Shown here piece after piece: positions 6,381 through 6,552 of a stretch of DNA of 6,552 nt. The notes below the pieces were generated by a model, which ran no database searches, had not been told where the DNA came from, and saw only the letters and a list, made by a program, of their open reading frames with translations. The position numbers and the translations under genes are program-made. Each line of letters begins with the position of its first letter. The stretch's first letter is position 1. Source of the stretch: Candidatus Equibacterium intestinale (GTDB taxonomy: Bacteria > Bacteroidota > Bacteroidia > Bacteroidales > UBA932); NCBI GenBank assembly GCA_018064305.1, contig JAGHVP010000081.1, positions 1 to 6,552 on the forward strand, written 5' to 3'.

Positions 6381-6552
6381 CCGTTCACGTTTTCCCACAT
6401 TTCCGTGAACACTCCACGGCTTTCAGACCCCGAAACGGCCGCCGGCTGGGGGACCGTTCACGTTTTCCCACATTTCCGTGAACACTCCACGGCTATCAGA
6501 CCTAGACACGGCCGCCGGCAGGGGGGCCGTTCACGGTTTGACGCATGTTCGG
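6381..6552. repeat. GC-rich tandem repeat, 73-nt period, two full units plus a degenerate partial third
   Basis: Unit 1 is 6381-6453, unit 2 is 6454-6526, and a third begins at 6527 and is cut by the window edge. Units 1 and 2 are identical over their first 41 nt and differ at 6 of the last 32. The third matches 19 of its 26 visible positions. Each full unit is about 62% GC and holds GTTCACG...CGTGAAC (7 bp, 14-nt loop), an overlapping CCGTG...CACGG, and a CGGCCG/GCCGGC palindromic end. The period is not a multiple of 3, so it does not encode a protein repeat. There are no unique spacers, so it is not CRISPR. I do not recognise the family. No gene is visible here. Confidence 0.9.

Noticed and set aside
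6381..6552. CRISPR array or integron attC sites
   Set aside because: The whole 73-nt unit repeats, leaving no unique spacers, and no Cas or integrase gene is visible. The inverted ends do not match the attC core GTTRRRY arrangement.

Overview
The window looks like a chromosomal segment of a Bacteroidota bacterium, most likely order Bacteroidales. The evidence is the protein families (a CPS1/CAD-like CarB and a hexameric GdhA with Bacteroides-type motifs), promoters matching the Bacteroidota pattern (TTTG or TTG, about 20 nt, then TAnnTTTG), and A/T-rich leaders without a Shine-Dalgarno sequence. I cannot name a genus.

Layout. The left two thirds is read on the minus strand as one apparent operon. 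It starts at 4611 with carA (small, glutamine-amidotransferase subunit of carbamoyl-phosphate synthetase), continues after 12 nt with carB (large, synthetase subunit), and after 6 nt with the first 92 codons of a cation/Ca2+ exchanger that runs off the left edge. The 330-nt region 4612-4941 separates this operon from gdhA (glutamate dehydrogenase, 4942-6291, plus strand). It holds a good promoter for each direction, a terminator-shaped hairpin just upstream of the gdhA promoter, and a 13-nt direct repeat. gdhA is followed by a strong hairpin terminator (6327-6359). A GC-rich tandem repeat with a 73-nt period then runs to the right edge.

How the genes fit together. GdhA (ammonia plus 2-oxoglutarate to glutamate) and carbamoyl-phosphate synthetase (nitrogen plus bicarbonate plus 2 ATP to carbamoyl phosphate, for pyrimidines and arginine) are two entry points for nitrogen, transcribed divergently from a shared control region.

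Most notable observation. CarA keeps the nucleophilic Cys (C259) of its glutaminase site but has Tyr342 where the catalytic His of the Cys-His-Glu triad should be. Several other conserved positions around the glutamine pocket have also changed. CarB looks complete. The enzyme may therefore be glutamine-impaired and use free ammonia, which would parallel mammalian CPS1 by a different lesion. This is inference from the protein sequence and needs alignment and assay.
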